Part shown: positions 41,460 to 49,787 of the stretch, in pieces
Numbering within the stretch: position 1 is the first letter of the stretch
Layout: every line of letters starts with the position of its first letter
DNA from: Kineosporiaceae bacterium
GTDB taxonomy: Bacteria; Actinomycetota; Actinomycetes; Actinomycetales; Kineosporiaceae
NCBI GenBank assembly: GCA_016713225.1
Contig: JADJPO010000004.1
Coordinates: 474,190 to 538,189, forward strand
Direction of reading: 5' to 3'
DNA length: 64,000 nt
Translations under genes and position numbers: made by a program
Notes under the pieces: generated by a model
Told to the model about the DNA's origin: nothing
The model's database searches: none
What the model saw: only the letters and a program-made list of their open reading frames with translations

Positions 41460-43250
41460 ATGTCGCCCATCACCAAGGTACTCATCGCCAACCGGGGTGA
41501 GATCGCCGTCCGCGTTGCCCGGGCTTGCCGGGATGCCGGGATCGCCTCGGTTGCCGTCTACGCCGACCCCGACCGGGACGGAGTCCACGTCCGGGTCGCC
41601 GACGAGGCCTATGCCCTCGGAGGTGCGACGTCCGCCGAGTCGTATCTGGTGGTCGACAAGTTGCTGGACGTCGCGCGCCGTTCGGGCGCGGACGCCGTCC
41701 ACCCGGGGTACGGCTTCCTCGCCGAGAACGCGCTGTTCGCGCAGGCGGTGATGGACGCCGGGCTGACCTGGATCGGTCCACCGCCGGCGGCGATCGACGC
41801 ACTGGGCGACAAGGTCAAGGCCCGCCACATCGCCCAGGCCGCCGGTGCTCCCCTGGTGCCGGGCACGTCCGATCCGGTGGGCGGTTCCGACGAGGTGCTG
41901 GCCTTCGCCCAGCAGTACGGGCTGCCGGTGGCCATCAAGGCCGCCTACGGCGGTGGCGGGCGCGGGCTGAAGGTCGCCCGCACCCTGGAGGAGATCCCCG
42001 AGCTGTACGACTCGGCGGTGCGCGAGGCGGTGTCGGCATTCGGCCGCGGCGAGTGCTTCGTCGAACGGTTCCTCGACAAGCCGCGCCACGTCGAGACCCA
42101 GTGTCTGGCTGATCAGCACGGCACCGTGGTCGTGGTCTCGACCCGCGACTGCTCGCTGCAGCGACGCAACCAGAAGCTGGTCGAAGAGGCGCCCGCACCG
42201 TTCCTGACCGACGAACAGAACGCCGAGCTGTACCGGGCGTCCAAGGCGATCCTGCGCGAGGCGCACTACGTCGGCGCCGGCACCTGTGAGTTCCTGGTCG
42301 GCCAGGACGGCGTGATCTCGTTCCTCGAGGTCAACACGCGCCTTCAGGTCGAGCACTGCGTCACCGAGGAGGTCTCGGGCATCGACCTGGTGCGCGAACA
42401 GCTGCGCATCGCCGCCGGTGAACCACTGGGCTACGACGAGGTCGAGCTGCGCGGTCACTCGATCGAGTTCCGGATCAACGGCGAGGACGCCGGGCGCGGC
42501 TTCCTGCCCCAGCCCGGCAGCGTGACCCGCTGGGAGACCCCGAGCGGGCCGGGCGTGCGGCTCGATTCCGGCGTCGAGACCGGCTCGGTGATCAGTGGCG
42601 CGTTCGACTCCATGTTGGCCAAGCTGATCGTCACCGGCCGCGACCGGGCGCAGGCGCTGGCCCGCTCGCGCCGGGCACTGGCCGAGTTCGTGGTCGAGGG
42701 CATGCCGACGGTGATCCCGTTCCACCGCGCCGTGGTCGCCGACCCGGCCTACGCGCCGGCCGACCCGGCGCAGCCGTTCACGATCTCGACCCGCTGGATC
42801 GAGACCGAGTTCGACAACACCATCCCGGCCTGGGACGGCACCGGAGCGGTCGACGCCCCGGACGCCGCCGAATCGGCCCGCGAGACGCTCGTGGTCGAGG
42901 TCGGGGGCAAGCGGCTCGAGGTGAGCCTGCCCGCCGGCTTCGGTGGGGGTGGCGGCGGCGGTTCGGCGTCCGCCGGTGCACCCAAGCGCGCCCCGAAGCG
43001 GGCGTCGTCCGGCAAGGCCAAGTCGGCCGCGTCGGGGGACGCGCTGACCTCGCCGATGCAGGGCACCATCGTCAAGATCGCGGTCGCCGAGGGCGCCGTG
43101 GTGGCCGAGGGCGACGTGGTCGTGGTGCTCGAGGCGATGAAGATGGAGCAGCCGATCACGGCCCACAAGGCCGGCACGGTGACCAGCCTGGCCGCCGAGG
43201 TGGGCCAGACCGTGACCAGCGGTGCGGTGATCTGCGAACTCAAGGACTGA
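41460..43250 (+). CDS. Acyl-CoA carboxylase alpha subunit (biotin carboxylase plus BCCP)
   Basis: A 596-residue biotin protein. The biotin carboxylase part (1-450) shows KVLIANRGEIAVRVARACRD, the ATP-grasp glycine loop AAYGGGGRGLKVA, and EVNTRLQVEHCVTEEVSGIDLV. An Ala/Gly/Lys linker at about 500-525 leads to the BCCP domain with the biotinylated K561 in LEAMKMEQ. It carboxylates biotin with bicarbonate and ATP, and pairs with a beta subunit; candidates in this window are at 6339 and 36323. Shared alpha subunits are typical of actinobacterial carboxylases. BirA at 5319 would biotinylate it. Confidence 0.95.
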   Translation: MSPITKVLIANRGEIAVRVARACRDAGIASVAVYADPDRDGVHVRVADEAYALGGATSAESYLVVDKLLDVARRSGADAVHPGYGFLAENALFAQAVMDAGLTWIGPPPAAIDALGDKVKARHIAQAAGAPLVPGTSDPVGGSDEVLAFAQQYGLPVAIKAAYGGGGRGLKVARTLEEIPELYDSAVREAVSAFGRGECFVERFLDKPRHVETQCLADQHGTVVVVSTRDCSLQRRNQKLVEEAPAPFLTDEQNAELYRASKAILREAHYVGAGTCEFLVGQDGVISFLEVNTRLQVEHCVTEEVSGIDLVREQLRIAAGEPLGYDEVELRGHSIEFRINGEDAGRGFLPQPGSVTRWETPSGPGVRLDSGVETGSVISGAFDSMLAKLIVTGRDRAQALARSRRALAEFVVEGMPTVIPFHRAVVADPAYAPADPAQPFTISTRWIETEFDNTIPAWDGTGAVDAPDAAESARETLVVEVGGKRLEVSLPAGFGGGGGGGSASAGAPKRAPKRASSGKAKSAASGDALTSPMQGTIVKIAVAEGAVVAEGDVVVVLEAMKMEQPITAHKAGTVTSLAAEVGQTVTSGAVICELKD

Positions 43251-43426
43251 CGGACTCGGCGACGATCGCCGGTTGTCAGGGCGTTTCCCCCGATCGAGGG
43301 AGAAAGGCTCTGGTAGTCGGCGATCTTCGCGTTCGGGGACGATGGTGACTCGGGTGTTCGGTGGATCTGCGGCGGCCGGGCGCGTGCCGTCGGTGGCGCC
43401 CGACCGGTCGAGATCACGATGTCGGC

Positions 43427-44182
43427 ATGCCCCGGTTCCGCTCACTCGCCATCCGGTCGACGATGGTGCTCACCGCGCTGATCGCGGCCGTCGTCACGTC
43501 GACCGCACCGGCGGCGTCCGAACCAGCTCCGCGACCCGCGGCCCCGGCGGCGGGTCAGCGGTCGACCACCGTCACGCCGCTGATCACCACCGCGGTGCGG
43601 ATCCGCAGCCGGACCGTGGTGGTCGAGGGCGTCCGCATCAAGGTGCCCACGGTCACCGTGACCGGGCCGAGCCGGCGCATCGCCCGGTCGATCGAGGCGA
43701 TGACCGCCGCCGAGGTGCGCACCGGGCTCCGCAAGTTCACGGCGCGCCACCTGCCCTCGACGCCGGAGTCCGCCGAATACCGGATGACGGCCGCCGTGGT
43801 GGCCAATACCTCGCCGACGCTGTCGATCCTGTTCCGCGAATATGCCAACTACGGCAACACGGGTCTCTGGCGATTCTCGGCCGTCACGGTGGACACCCGC
43901 ACCGGACGGCGCTGGACGACGTCCGCGATCGCCACCGCGGTGCAGCGGGCGGCTCGCCCCGGGGTGACCCTGCTGACCGAGATGCGTCGGGCCGCGGGAA
44001 CCGGTGACGTCCAGCGAGACCGGATCGCCCTCACCAACACCACGCTGGTGCCGACCAGGGCAGGTCTGGGGGTCCACGTCGACCAGTGCACCCTGTTCTG
44101 CATGGTGGGGCCGGTCTCGGTCACCCTCCCCTGGTCGGATCTGCTGGCCCCCGGCACCCGGCTGCCCTTCTCGCCCTGGTAG
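43427..44182 (+). CDS. Exported protein, RsiV/DUF3298-like, tandem copy 1
   Basis: About 251 residues. A signal peptide (MPRFRSLAIRSTMVLTALI) ends near ASEPA. The mature part has SPTLSILFREYANYGNTGLWRFSAVTVDTRTGRRW, which recalls the DUF3298/RsiV C-terminal domain, here lacking the usual GGAH motif. Two cysteines close to the C-terminus (CTLFC) may form a disulfide. A paralogue follows 98 bases later. Neither is beside a sigma factor gene. Similarity to RsiV is by pattern only; role unknown. Confidence 0.7.
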   Translation: MPRFRSLAIRSTMVLTALIAAVVTSTAPAASEPAPRPAAPAAGQRSTTVTPLITTAVRIRSRTVVVEGVRIKVPTVTVTGPSRRIARSIEAMTAAEVRTGLRKFTARHLPSTPESAEYRMTAAVVANTSPTLSILFREYANYGNTGLWRFSAVTVDTRTGRRWTTSAIATAVQRAARPGVTLLTEMRRAAGTGDVQRDRIALTNTTLVPTRAGLGVHVDQCTLFCMVGPVSVTLPWSDLLAPGTRLPFSPW

Positions 44183-44280
44183 CGATCGCGCAGGTCCTCG
44201 ATCGGATGCGCGCCCACCTGCAACACGACGAACCCTGACGACGTCCTCACCCTGATCGCCTCACCCCCAGGAGCCCGACA

Positions 44281-45054
44281 ATGCCCGTGCGACGCCCCCC
44301 GACGCATCCGGTTCGCCGCAGCGCGAGACGGACCACCGTCGGCCTCGCGCTCGGCGCAGCGCTGTCCCTCGGCGTGGCCGCGCAGCCCTCGCTGACCGCC
44401 GCGGCCGGTGCCGCCGCCAAGCCGAGTGCCGTGACCATCCGCACCGTCGGCACGACGGTCAAGGGGGCCAAGGCCACCACGGTTGCCGTCACCTATCGGG
44501 GCACCGACCGGTTCGTGAAGCGCAGCCTCGAGACCGCTGTCGCCGCCCTGGCCGCAGCTCAGCTGGCCGCCTTCAACGACGCCTACGAGCGGCCCTCCCC
44601 CAGCGGTCACGCGGGTGAGTACCAGCTCACGGCCAAGCTGGTGGCCAACGCCTCGCCGGTGATGGCGCTCGAGTTCGCCGAGTACGTGGACGTCGCCGGC
44701 GCCCACCCGACCAACGGCTTCCACGCGATCATCCTGAACAGCCGTACCGGGCGGATCTGGAGCCAACGCGAGATCGGCGAGCAACTGGACGCCGCCGCCC
44801 CGGCCGGGATCACCACCCTCGCCGAGGTCCGCAAGGCCGTGGCGGCCAAACTGCCCGCGGACATGCGGTACCAGGCGAACACCCTGGCCCTGGCCGACGT
44901 CACCCTGGTGCCGACCTCGGCCGGGTTGCGAGTCGACGTCGACCGCTGCGTGCTCACCTGCGCCATCGGATCGCTCGAGACCGTCATCGGCTGGAAGCGA
45001 CTGCTGGCCCCCGCCGGACAGGTCGACTTCGTCCCGGCGATCTGGCGCCGCTGA
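44281..45054 (+). CDS. Exported protein, RsiV/DUF3298-like, tandem copy 2
   Basis: A 257-residue exported paralogue of the preceding gene. Shared landmarks are a QLTAKLVANASPVMALEFAEYVDV block, NSRTGRIWSQREIGEQLDAAAPAG, the LADVTLVPTSAGLRVDVDRC segment and the C-terminal cysteine pair (CVLTC). Unlike copy 1 it keeps a GAHPTNGFHAI motif near the DUF3298 GGAH position. AGGAG precedes the ATG. The signal peptide runs to about residue 40. The pair probably arose by duplication and has diverged strongly. No partner gene indicates function. Confidence 0.72.
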   Translation: MPVRRPPTHPVRRSARRTTVGLALGAALSLGVAAQPSLTAAAGAAAKPSAVTIRTVGTTVKGAKATTVAVTYRGTDRFVKRSLETAVAALAAAQLAAFNDAYERPSPSGHAGEYQLTAKLVANASPVMALEFAEYVDVAGAHPTNGFHAIILNSRTGRIWSQREIGEQLDAAAPAGITTLAEVRKAVAAKLPADMRYQANTLALADVTLVPTSAGLRVDVDRCVLTCAIGSLETVIGWKRLLAPAGQVDFVPAIWRR

Positions 45055-45060
45055 CCCCCA

Positions 45061-45135
45061 CCCCCAAGCCATCGGTGATCATGCAATCCGTGCACGAAAC
45101 GTGCACGGATTGCATGATCACCGACGGTTTGGGGG
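45061..45135. repeat. Long palindrome, family A copy 3
   Basis: Arms 45061-45096 and 45100-45135 (36 bases, two mismatches) flank an AAA loop. The inner 23 bases equal the stems at 5244 and 28559, but the outer 13 are unrelated to those copies. It fills the gap between two converging stop codons (45054 and 45140). Confidence 0.92.
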
Positions 45136-45139
45136 TGGG

Positions 45140-45604
45140 TCACGACTCGGCCAGGTGCACGGCCACGGTGCCCCCCAGGGAGTAGCAGGCCTCGGTGACC
45201 TCACGGGTGATCGGACCCGACGCCGCGACGGCCGTGACATCCTCGTGCACCTGACGCCAGCCGAGGCCGCCGGTGATGGCACGGACGGCGCGCACCGCCC
45301 CGGTGACGTCGTCCGCACCGTGGACCCACAGACCGAACGGCGCCCCGGCGCGCGCGATCAGCGTCGGGTAGTAGATCTGGTCGAAGAAGTGCTTCAGCGC
45401 CCCGGACATGTAGCCGATGTTCGCCGGCGTGCCGAGCAAGAACCCCTGCGCAGCAAGCACATCCGTGGCCGTGGCCTCGAGCGCGGGCTTGACCACGACG
45501 TCGACCCCGACGATGTCGGGGTCGCGCGCTCCGGCCAGCACCGCCTCGAGCATCTGCTGCATCGCCGGGGACGGCGTGTGATGCACGACGAGCAGTCTCG
45601 GCAC
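45140..45604 (-). CDS. Flavodoxin-like NAD(P)H-dependent reductase family protein
   Basis: A 154-residue flavodoxin-fold protein. RLLVVHHTPSPAMQQMLEAVLAG fits the FMN phosphate loop position, and GFLLGTPANIGYMSGALKHFFDQIYYP matches the NADPH-dependent FMN reductase/WrbA-like second loop. Probably binds FMN and reduces quinones or flavins. It is transcribed from the same strand as, and 20 bases downstream of, an Lpd-like quinone reductase, so a joint redox role is possible. Confidence 0.82.
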   Translation of the reverse strand: MPRLLVVHHTPSPAMQQMLEAVLAGARDPDIVGVDVVVKPALEATATDVLAAQGFLLGTPANIGYMSGALKHFFDQIYYPTLIARAGAPFGLWVHGADDVTGAVRAVRAITGGLGWRQVHEDVTAVAASGPITREVTEACYSLGGTVAVHLAES

Positions 45605-45624
45605 GACAAACCCTCTCTGCGAGA

Positions 45625-47073
45625 TCAGGAACCGCCCATCCGGTGCAACCGTCGAGCTGCCTCGGCGATCGACCCGGTGAGCGACGGATAGACGGTGAAC
45701 GCGTGGGCCACCTCGTCGACGGTGAGTCGATGCGCCACCGCCAAGGTCACCGGGAAGATCAGCTCGCTGGCCCGCGGCGCCACCACGACACCGCCCAGGA
45801 TCTCGTGAGAACGGTTACCGCAGAACAGCTTCACCAACCCGTCGTGAATCCCCTGCATCTTGGCCCGGGCATTGCCGGCCAGCGGCAGCTTGACCACGCT
45901 GGCCGTCACCTCGCCGGCGTCGACCTGGGCCTGGGTCCAGCCGACGGTGGCGATCTCGGGCGCGGTGAAGATGTTCGAGGCCACGGTGCGCAGGTTCAAC
46001 GGGCTGACCGCATCGCCGAGCGAGTGGTACATCGCGATCCGTCCCTGCATCGCCGCGACCGAGGCCAGGGCGAACACGCCGGTGCAGTCGCCGGCGGCGT
46101 AGACGCCGCGGGTCGAGGTCCGCGAGACCCGGTCGACCGCGACGTGTCCGGCCTCGGTGGTCCGCACGCCGGCACTCTCCAACCCGAGGTCGGTGGTGTT
46201 CGGCACGGCACCGACCGCCATCAGGCAGTGCGATCCCTCGACGGTGCGTCCGTCCGCCAGGGTGACCACCACGCCGTCCCCGGTGCGCTTGACCGACTGC
46301 GCCCGAGAGCGGGCCAGCACCTGCATGCCCCGACGCACGAACACGTCCTCGAGCACCTGTGCGGCGTCCGGGTCCTCACCGGGCAGCACGTGGTCGCGGC
46401 TGGACACCAACACGACGTCACTGCCCAGCGCGTCGTAGGCACTGGCGAACTCCGCACCGGTGACGCCCGACCCGACCACGATCAACCGCTCGGGCAGCGA
46501 GTCCAGGTCATAGAGCTGGGTCCAGGTCAGGATGCGTTCGCCGTCCGGCATGGCGTCCGGCAACCTGCGGGGGCGCGCACCCACGGCCAGCAGCACGGCG
46601 TCGGCCTCGAAGACCGAGCTCACGCCGTCCGGGGCGGTGGCCACAACGCGGGAGGGGCCTTCGAGGCGACCGTCGCCCTCGACCACCCGGACCCCCTCGC
46701 CCTCGAGCCGGCGGAGAATGTCCGCCGACTGCGCCTGGGCCAGTTCGCGCACCCGGCGGTTGACCAGCCCGAGGTCGGCGCGCACCACCGAGGCCGCCGA
46801 GGAGGTGTGGCCCTGCTCGTCCTGCACGAACACGCCCAGCTCGTCGGCCTCGTCGACCGTGGTCATCACCTCGGCCGTGGCGATCAGCGTCTTCGACGGG
46901 ACGACGTCGGTCAGGACGGCGGCCCCGCCCAGTCCGTGGCGCTCGACGACCGTCACGTCGGCACCGAGTTGAGCCGCCACCAGAGCGGCCTCGTAGCCTC
47001 CGGGTCCACCCCCGATCACGACGACGCGGGAGCGGTGGGCATCAGCAGTGTTGGCAAGCATCACGCGTGGCAT
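45625..47073 (-). CDS. NAD(P)H-quinone dehydrogenase, dihydrolipoamide-dehydrogenase-like
   Basis: A 482-residue FAD/NAD pyridine nucleotide-disulfide family protein. FAD loop VVVIGGGPGGYEAALVAAQLGA, NAD loop LIVVGSGVTGAEFASAYDALG, the GVYAAGDCTG FAD segment and the C-terminal dimerisation domain are all present. The redox-active cysteine pair of lipoamide dehydrogenases is missing: the region reads HGLGGAAVLTDVVPSK, where both Cys positions are replaced. This matches LpdA-type NAD(P)H:quinone reductases (as Rv3303c), not lipoamide dehydrogenase. The GTG-free start ATG 47073 has GGATGG upstream. Confidence 0.9.
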   Translation of the reverse strand: MPRVMLANTADAHRSRVVVIGGGPGGYEAALVAAQLGADVTVVERHGLGGAAVLTDVVPSKTLIATAEVMTTVDEADELGVFVQDEQGHTSSAASVVRADLGLVNRRVRELAQAQSADILRRLEGEGVRVVEGDGRLEGPSRVVATAPDGVSSVFEADAVLLAVGARPRRLPDAMPDGERILTWTQLYDLDSLPERLIVVGSGVTGAEFASAYDALGSDVVLVSSRDHVLPGEDPDAAQVLEDVFVRRGMQVLARSRAQSVKRTGDGVVVTLADGRTVEGSHCLMAVGAVPNTTDLGLESAGVRTTEAGHVAVDRVSRTSTRGVYAAGDCTGVFALASVAAMQGRIAMYHSLGDAVSPLNLRTVASNIFTAPEIATVGWTQAQVDAGEVTASVVKLPLAGNARAKMQGIHDGLVKLFCGNRSHEILGGVVVAPRASELIFPVTLAVAHRLTVDEVAHAFTVYPSLTGSIAEAARRLHRMGGS

Positions 47074-47111
47074 TCTCGTCCATCCGGCATCGATCCCTAC
47101 GCTTGACCCCC

Positions 47112-47579
47112 ATGGCGTTGTACGCGGCCTACGGCAGCAACCTCGATCCCGACCGGATGTCCCTGCGCGCCCCGCACTCCCCCCTGTGGGGAACGGGGTG
47201 GCTGGTGGACTGGCGACTCACCTTCGGCGGTGAGGAACTGGGCTGGGAGGGGCCGCTGAGCACCATCGTCGAGGACGTCGGGCACCAGGTGTACGTCGCC
47301 CTGTACGACCTCACCCCCGCCGACGAGCGCGAACTCGACCAGTGGGAGGGCCTCGACATCGGGGTCTGGACCAAGATCAGGGTCAGGGTCAGCACCCTGG
47401 ACGGCGAGGTCACCGCCTGGGCGTACGTGCTCAACGCCTACGAGGGCGGCTTGCCGAGTGCCCGGTACCTGGGCATGCTCGCGGACGCCGCCGAGGCCGG
47501 TGGGGCTCCCGACGACTACCTCAGCGACCTGCGGTCACGGGCCTGCACCGCCAACAACGACACCGAACCCGGCAGCTGA
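47112..47579 (+). CDS. Gamma-glutamylcyclotransferase-fold protein
   Basis: About 155 residues. The YGSNL signature (residues 7-11) and the acidic residue in DQWEGLDIGVW (E79) match the GGCT fold, which forms 5-oxoproline from gamma-glutamyl amines. The length and single domain fit actinobacterial homologues found between lpd and purine nucleoside phosphorylase genes, as here. Substrate is uncertain. It diverges from the quinone reductase and precedes the phosphorylase by 84 bases, which contain a 12-bp repeat array. Confidence 0.88.
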   Translation: MALYAAYGSNLDPDRMSLRAPHSPLWGTGWLVDWRLTFGGEELGWEGPLSTIVEDVGHQVYVALYDLTPADERELDQWEGLDIGVWTKIRVRVSTLDGEVTAWAYVLNAYEGGLPSARYLGMLADAAEAGGAPDDYLSDLRSRACTANNDTEPGS

Positions 47580-47595
47580 CCTCGACGCACGCCCC

Positions 47596-47635
47596 GACCC
47601 AGCGCCCGACCCAGCGCCCGATGCAGCGCCCGATG
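47596..47635. repeat. 12-bp tandem repeats before the phosphorylase gene
   Basis: GACCCAGCGCCC at 47596 and 47608, then GATGCAGCGCCC at 47620 and a partial unit at 47632. The array lies in the intergenic gap. Its period is a codon multiple, but no frame through it extends a flanking gene convincingly. Confidence 0.7.
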
Positions 47636-47663
47636 TTGACCCAGACGAAGTGGTGACCCCCGC

Positions 47664-48485
47664 ATGACCGAGCACCTCACGACAGCGCCCGACCCGGCCC
47701 AGCTCGCCCAACAGGCCGCTGACCGCATCGCGCAGACGACCGACGGCGCGTCCCACGATGTGGCCCTGGTGCTCGGCTCCGGCTGGGCCGGCGCGGCCGA
47801 CGCGCTCGGTGAGACCCTGGCCCGCCTCGACCCGAGCGAGGTGCCGGGCTTCCGCGCCCCCGCCGTCGCCGGGCACAGCGCCACGATCCGCTCGGTACGC
47901 ATCGGGGACACCGACCGGCGCGCCCTGGTCTTCGGCTCACGCACCCACTACTACGAGGGGCACGGGGTGCGGGCCGTCGTCCACGGGGTGCGGGTGGCGG
48001 CTGCCGCCGGATGCCGGGCGATCGTGCTGACCAACGGGTGCGGTGGGCTCGACCCGAACTGGGCGCCGGGCACCCCGGTGCTGATCAGTGACCACATCAA
48101 CCTGACCGGGGTGTCCCCGCTCGAGGGTGCCACCTTCGTCGACCTCACCGACCTGTACTCGTCGCGCCTGCGCGCGGTGGCCCGCGAGATCGACCCGGCA
48201 CTGCCGGACGGCGTCTACGTCCAGTTCCCGGGCCCGCACTACGAGACCCCCGCCGAGGTGCGCATGGCCGGCATCCTCGGCGGCCACCTGGTGGGGATGT
48301 CGACCACGTTGGAGGCCATCGCGGCGCGGGCCGCAGGACTGGAGGTCCTCGGCATCTCGCTGGTCACCAACCTCGCGGCCGGGATCTCGCAGAACCCGCT
48401 GAGCCATGACGAGGTGATCGATGCCGGGCGCGAGGCCGCCGGGCGCATCGGACCCATGCTGGCGGAGATCGTGCGCCGGATGTGA
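47664..48485 (+). CDS. punA: Purine nucleoside phosphorylase
   Basis: A 273-residue trimeric-type phosphorylase that splits purine nucleosides with phosphate in the salvage pathway. Motifs: LVLGSGWAGAADAL, VAGHSATIRS, the FGSRTHYYEGHGVRAVVHGVR phosphate and ribose region, LTNGCGGLDPNWAPGTPVLISDHIN, and YVQFPGPHYETPAEVRM with GMSTTLEAIAAR for purine and ribose binding. Full length. In mycobacteria punA and a phosphomannomutase gene are close; here the mutase is 8 kb downstream, with an ABC operon and an HNH gene in between. Confidence 0.94.
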   Translation: MTEHLTTAPDPAQLAQQAADRIAQTTDGASHDVALVLGSGWAGAADALGETLARLDPSEVPGFRAPAVAGHSATIRSVRIGDTDRRALVFGSRTHYYEGHGVRAVVHGVRVAAAAGCRAIVLTNGCGGLDPNWAPGTPVLISDHINLTGVSPLEGATFVDLTDLYSSRLRAVAREIDPALPDGVYVQFPGPHYETPAEVRMAGILGGHLVGMSTTLEAIAARAAGLEVLGISLVTNLAAGISQNPLSHDEVIDAGREAAGRIGPMLAEIVRRM

Positions 48486-48562
48486 CCGGTTGGCGGCGGA
48501 AATTCGGCGTTGCTGCAGGTCAACGCGAGGTTTATCGCTTCGGCACGACTCGGTAACGATCC

Positions 48563-48591
48563 TTGACACCCCCTGGGCGTGACTAAAGACT
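48563..48591 (+). promoter_or_regulatory. Probable promoter of the ABC-importer operon
   Basis: TTGACA at 48563-48568 is a consensus -35 box. TAAAGA (48584-48589) or AAGACT (48586-48591) can serve as a -10 at 15 or 17 bases. It lies about 55 bases ahead of the lipoprotein start, leaving a short leader with GGAGG at 48633-48637. Confidence 0.55.
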
Positions 48592-48644
48592 TACCGCGGT
48601 TCGCTCGTGGGAACACCCATGGCCCGCGCCCAGGAGGCAATTTC

Positions 48645-49787
48645 GTGAGAATGACCCGTCGTGCCCTGATCTCGGGCGTCGCAGTCGGCGCCGCACTGCT
48701 GGTCAGTGCCTGCTCTCCCCCCAGTTCCGACTCCTCCTCCACCAGCAGCAGCGCGGCCTCCGGGGCCGCCGCCGACGCCAAGACCGCCAAGTCCGCCAAG
48801 GACCTGGGTGGCCTGGAGGCCCTGGTGACCGCGGCGAAGAAGGAGGGCAAGCTCAACGTCATCGCGCTGCCCCCGGACTGGGCCAACTACGGCGAGGTCA
48901 TCAAGGGCTTCACCGCCAAGTACGGGATCACCGTCAACTCGGCCCAGCCCGACGGCTCCAGCCAGGACGAGATCAACGCGGTGAAGTCGCTCAAGGGCAC
49001 CGACCGCGCCCCGGACGTGCTGGACATCGGCATGGCCGTCGCGCTGGCCAACACGACCCTGTTCGCGCCGTACCAGACCGAGAAGTGGGCCGACATCGCC
49101 GACGCCCAGAAGGAGCCGACCGGCCTGTGGGTGCAGGACTACGGCGGCTACATGTCGATCGGCTACGACTCGGCCAAGGTGCCGGCGCCGACGTCCGTCG
49201 CCGACCTGCTCAAGGCCGAGTACAAGGGCAAGGTCGCGCTCAACGGTGACCCGACCCAGGCCAACGCCGCCCTGAACGGCGTGCTGATGGCCAGCGTGGC
49301 CAACGGCGGGTCGCTGGACGACATCAGCAAGGGCGTCGACTTCTTCAGCCAGCTCAAGAAGTCCGGCAGCTTCACCCCGGTGCAGGCCTCGACCGCCACC
49401 GTGAAGAACGGCACCACGCCGGTCGTCTTCGACTGGGACTACCTGCAGGGTGGCCACGTCAAGGACGTTCCGACCTGGAAGGTCTTCCTGCCCGAGAACG
49501 CCACCATCGGCGGCTACTACGCGCAGGCCATCAACGCCGACGCACCGCACCCGGCCGCCGCGCGGCTGTGGCAGGAGTACCTGTACTCCGACGAGGGCCA
49601 GAACCTGTGGCTCAAGGGCGGCGCCCGCCCGGTGCGGATGGACGCGATGATCAAGGCCGGCACGGTCGACAAGGCCGCCGCCGCCGCTCTGCCCGAGGTC
49701 AAGGGCACCCCGCAGTTCCCGACGCAGGACCAGCTCGGTGCCGCCAAGAAGGTCCTGGCCACCGGCTGGGCCAAGGCCATCAGCTGA
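48645..49787 (+). CDS. ABC transporter substrate-binding lipoprotein
   Basis: About 380 residues of the iron(III)/polyamine/2-aminoethylphosphonate-type binding protein class. The signal peptide MTRRALISGVAVGAALLVSAC has a good lipobox (VSAC) and a Ser-rich spacer. The mature two-lobed protein shows DVLDIGMAVALAN, TGLWVQDYGGYMSIGYDSAKVPAP and TPVVFDWDYLQGGHV. GGAGG stands seven bases before GTG 48645. It is the first gene of an operon with two permeases, an ATPase and a metallophosphoesterase. A phosphate-containing organic ligand is inferred from the last gene. Confidence 0.9.
   Translation: MRMTRRALISGVAVGAALLVSACSPPSSDSSSTSSSAASGAAADAKTAKSAKDLGGLEALVTAAKKEGKLNVIALPPDWANYGEVIKGFTAKYGITVNSAQPDGSSQDEINAVKSLKGTDRAPDVLDIGMAVALANTTLFAPYQTEKWADIADAQKEPTGLWVQDYGGYMSIGYDSAKVPAPTSVADLLKAEYKGKVALNGDPTQANAALNGVLMASVANGGSLDDISKGVDFFSQLKKSGSFTPVQASTATVKNGTTPVVFDWDYLQGGHVKDVPTWKVFLPENATIGGYYAQAINADAPHPAAARLWQEYLYSDEGQNLWLKGGARPVRMDAMIKAGTVDKAAAAALPEVKGTPQFPTQDQLGAAKKVLATGWAKAIS

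Noticed and set aside
45625..47073. Dihydrolipoamide dehydrogenase
   Set aside because: Both redox cysteines of the CxxxxC motif are replaced.
47596..47635. CRISPR-like array
   Set aside because: Units are 12 bases, directly adjacent and without spacers; the same holds for the arrays at 81-130 and 24461-24517.
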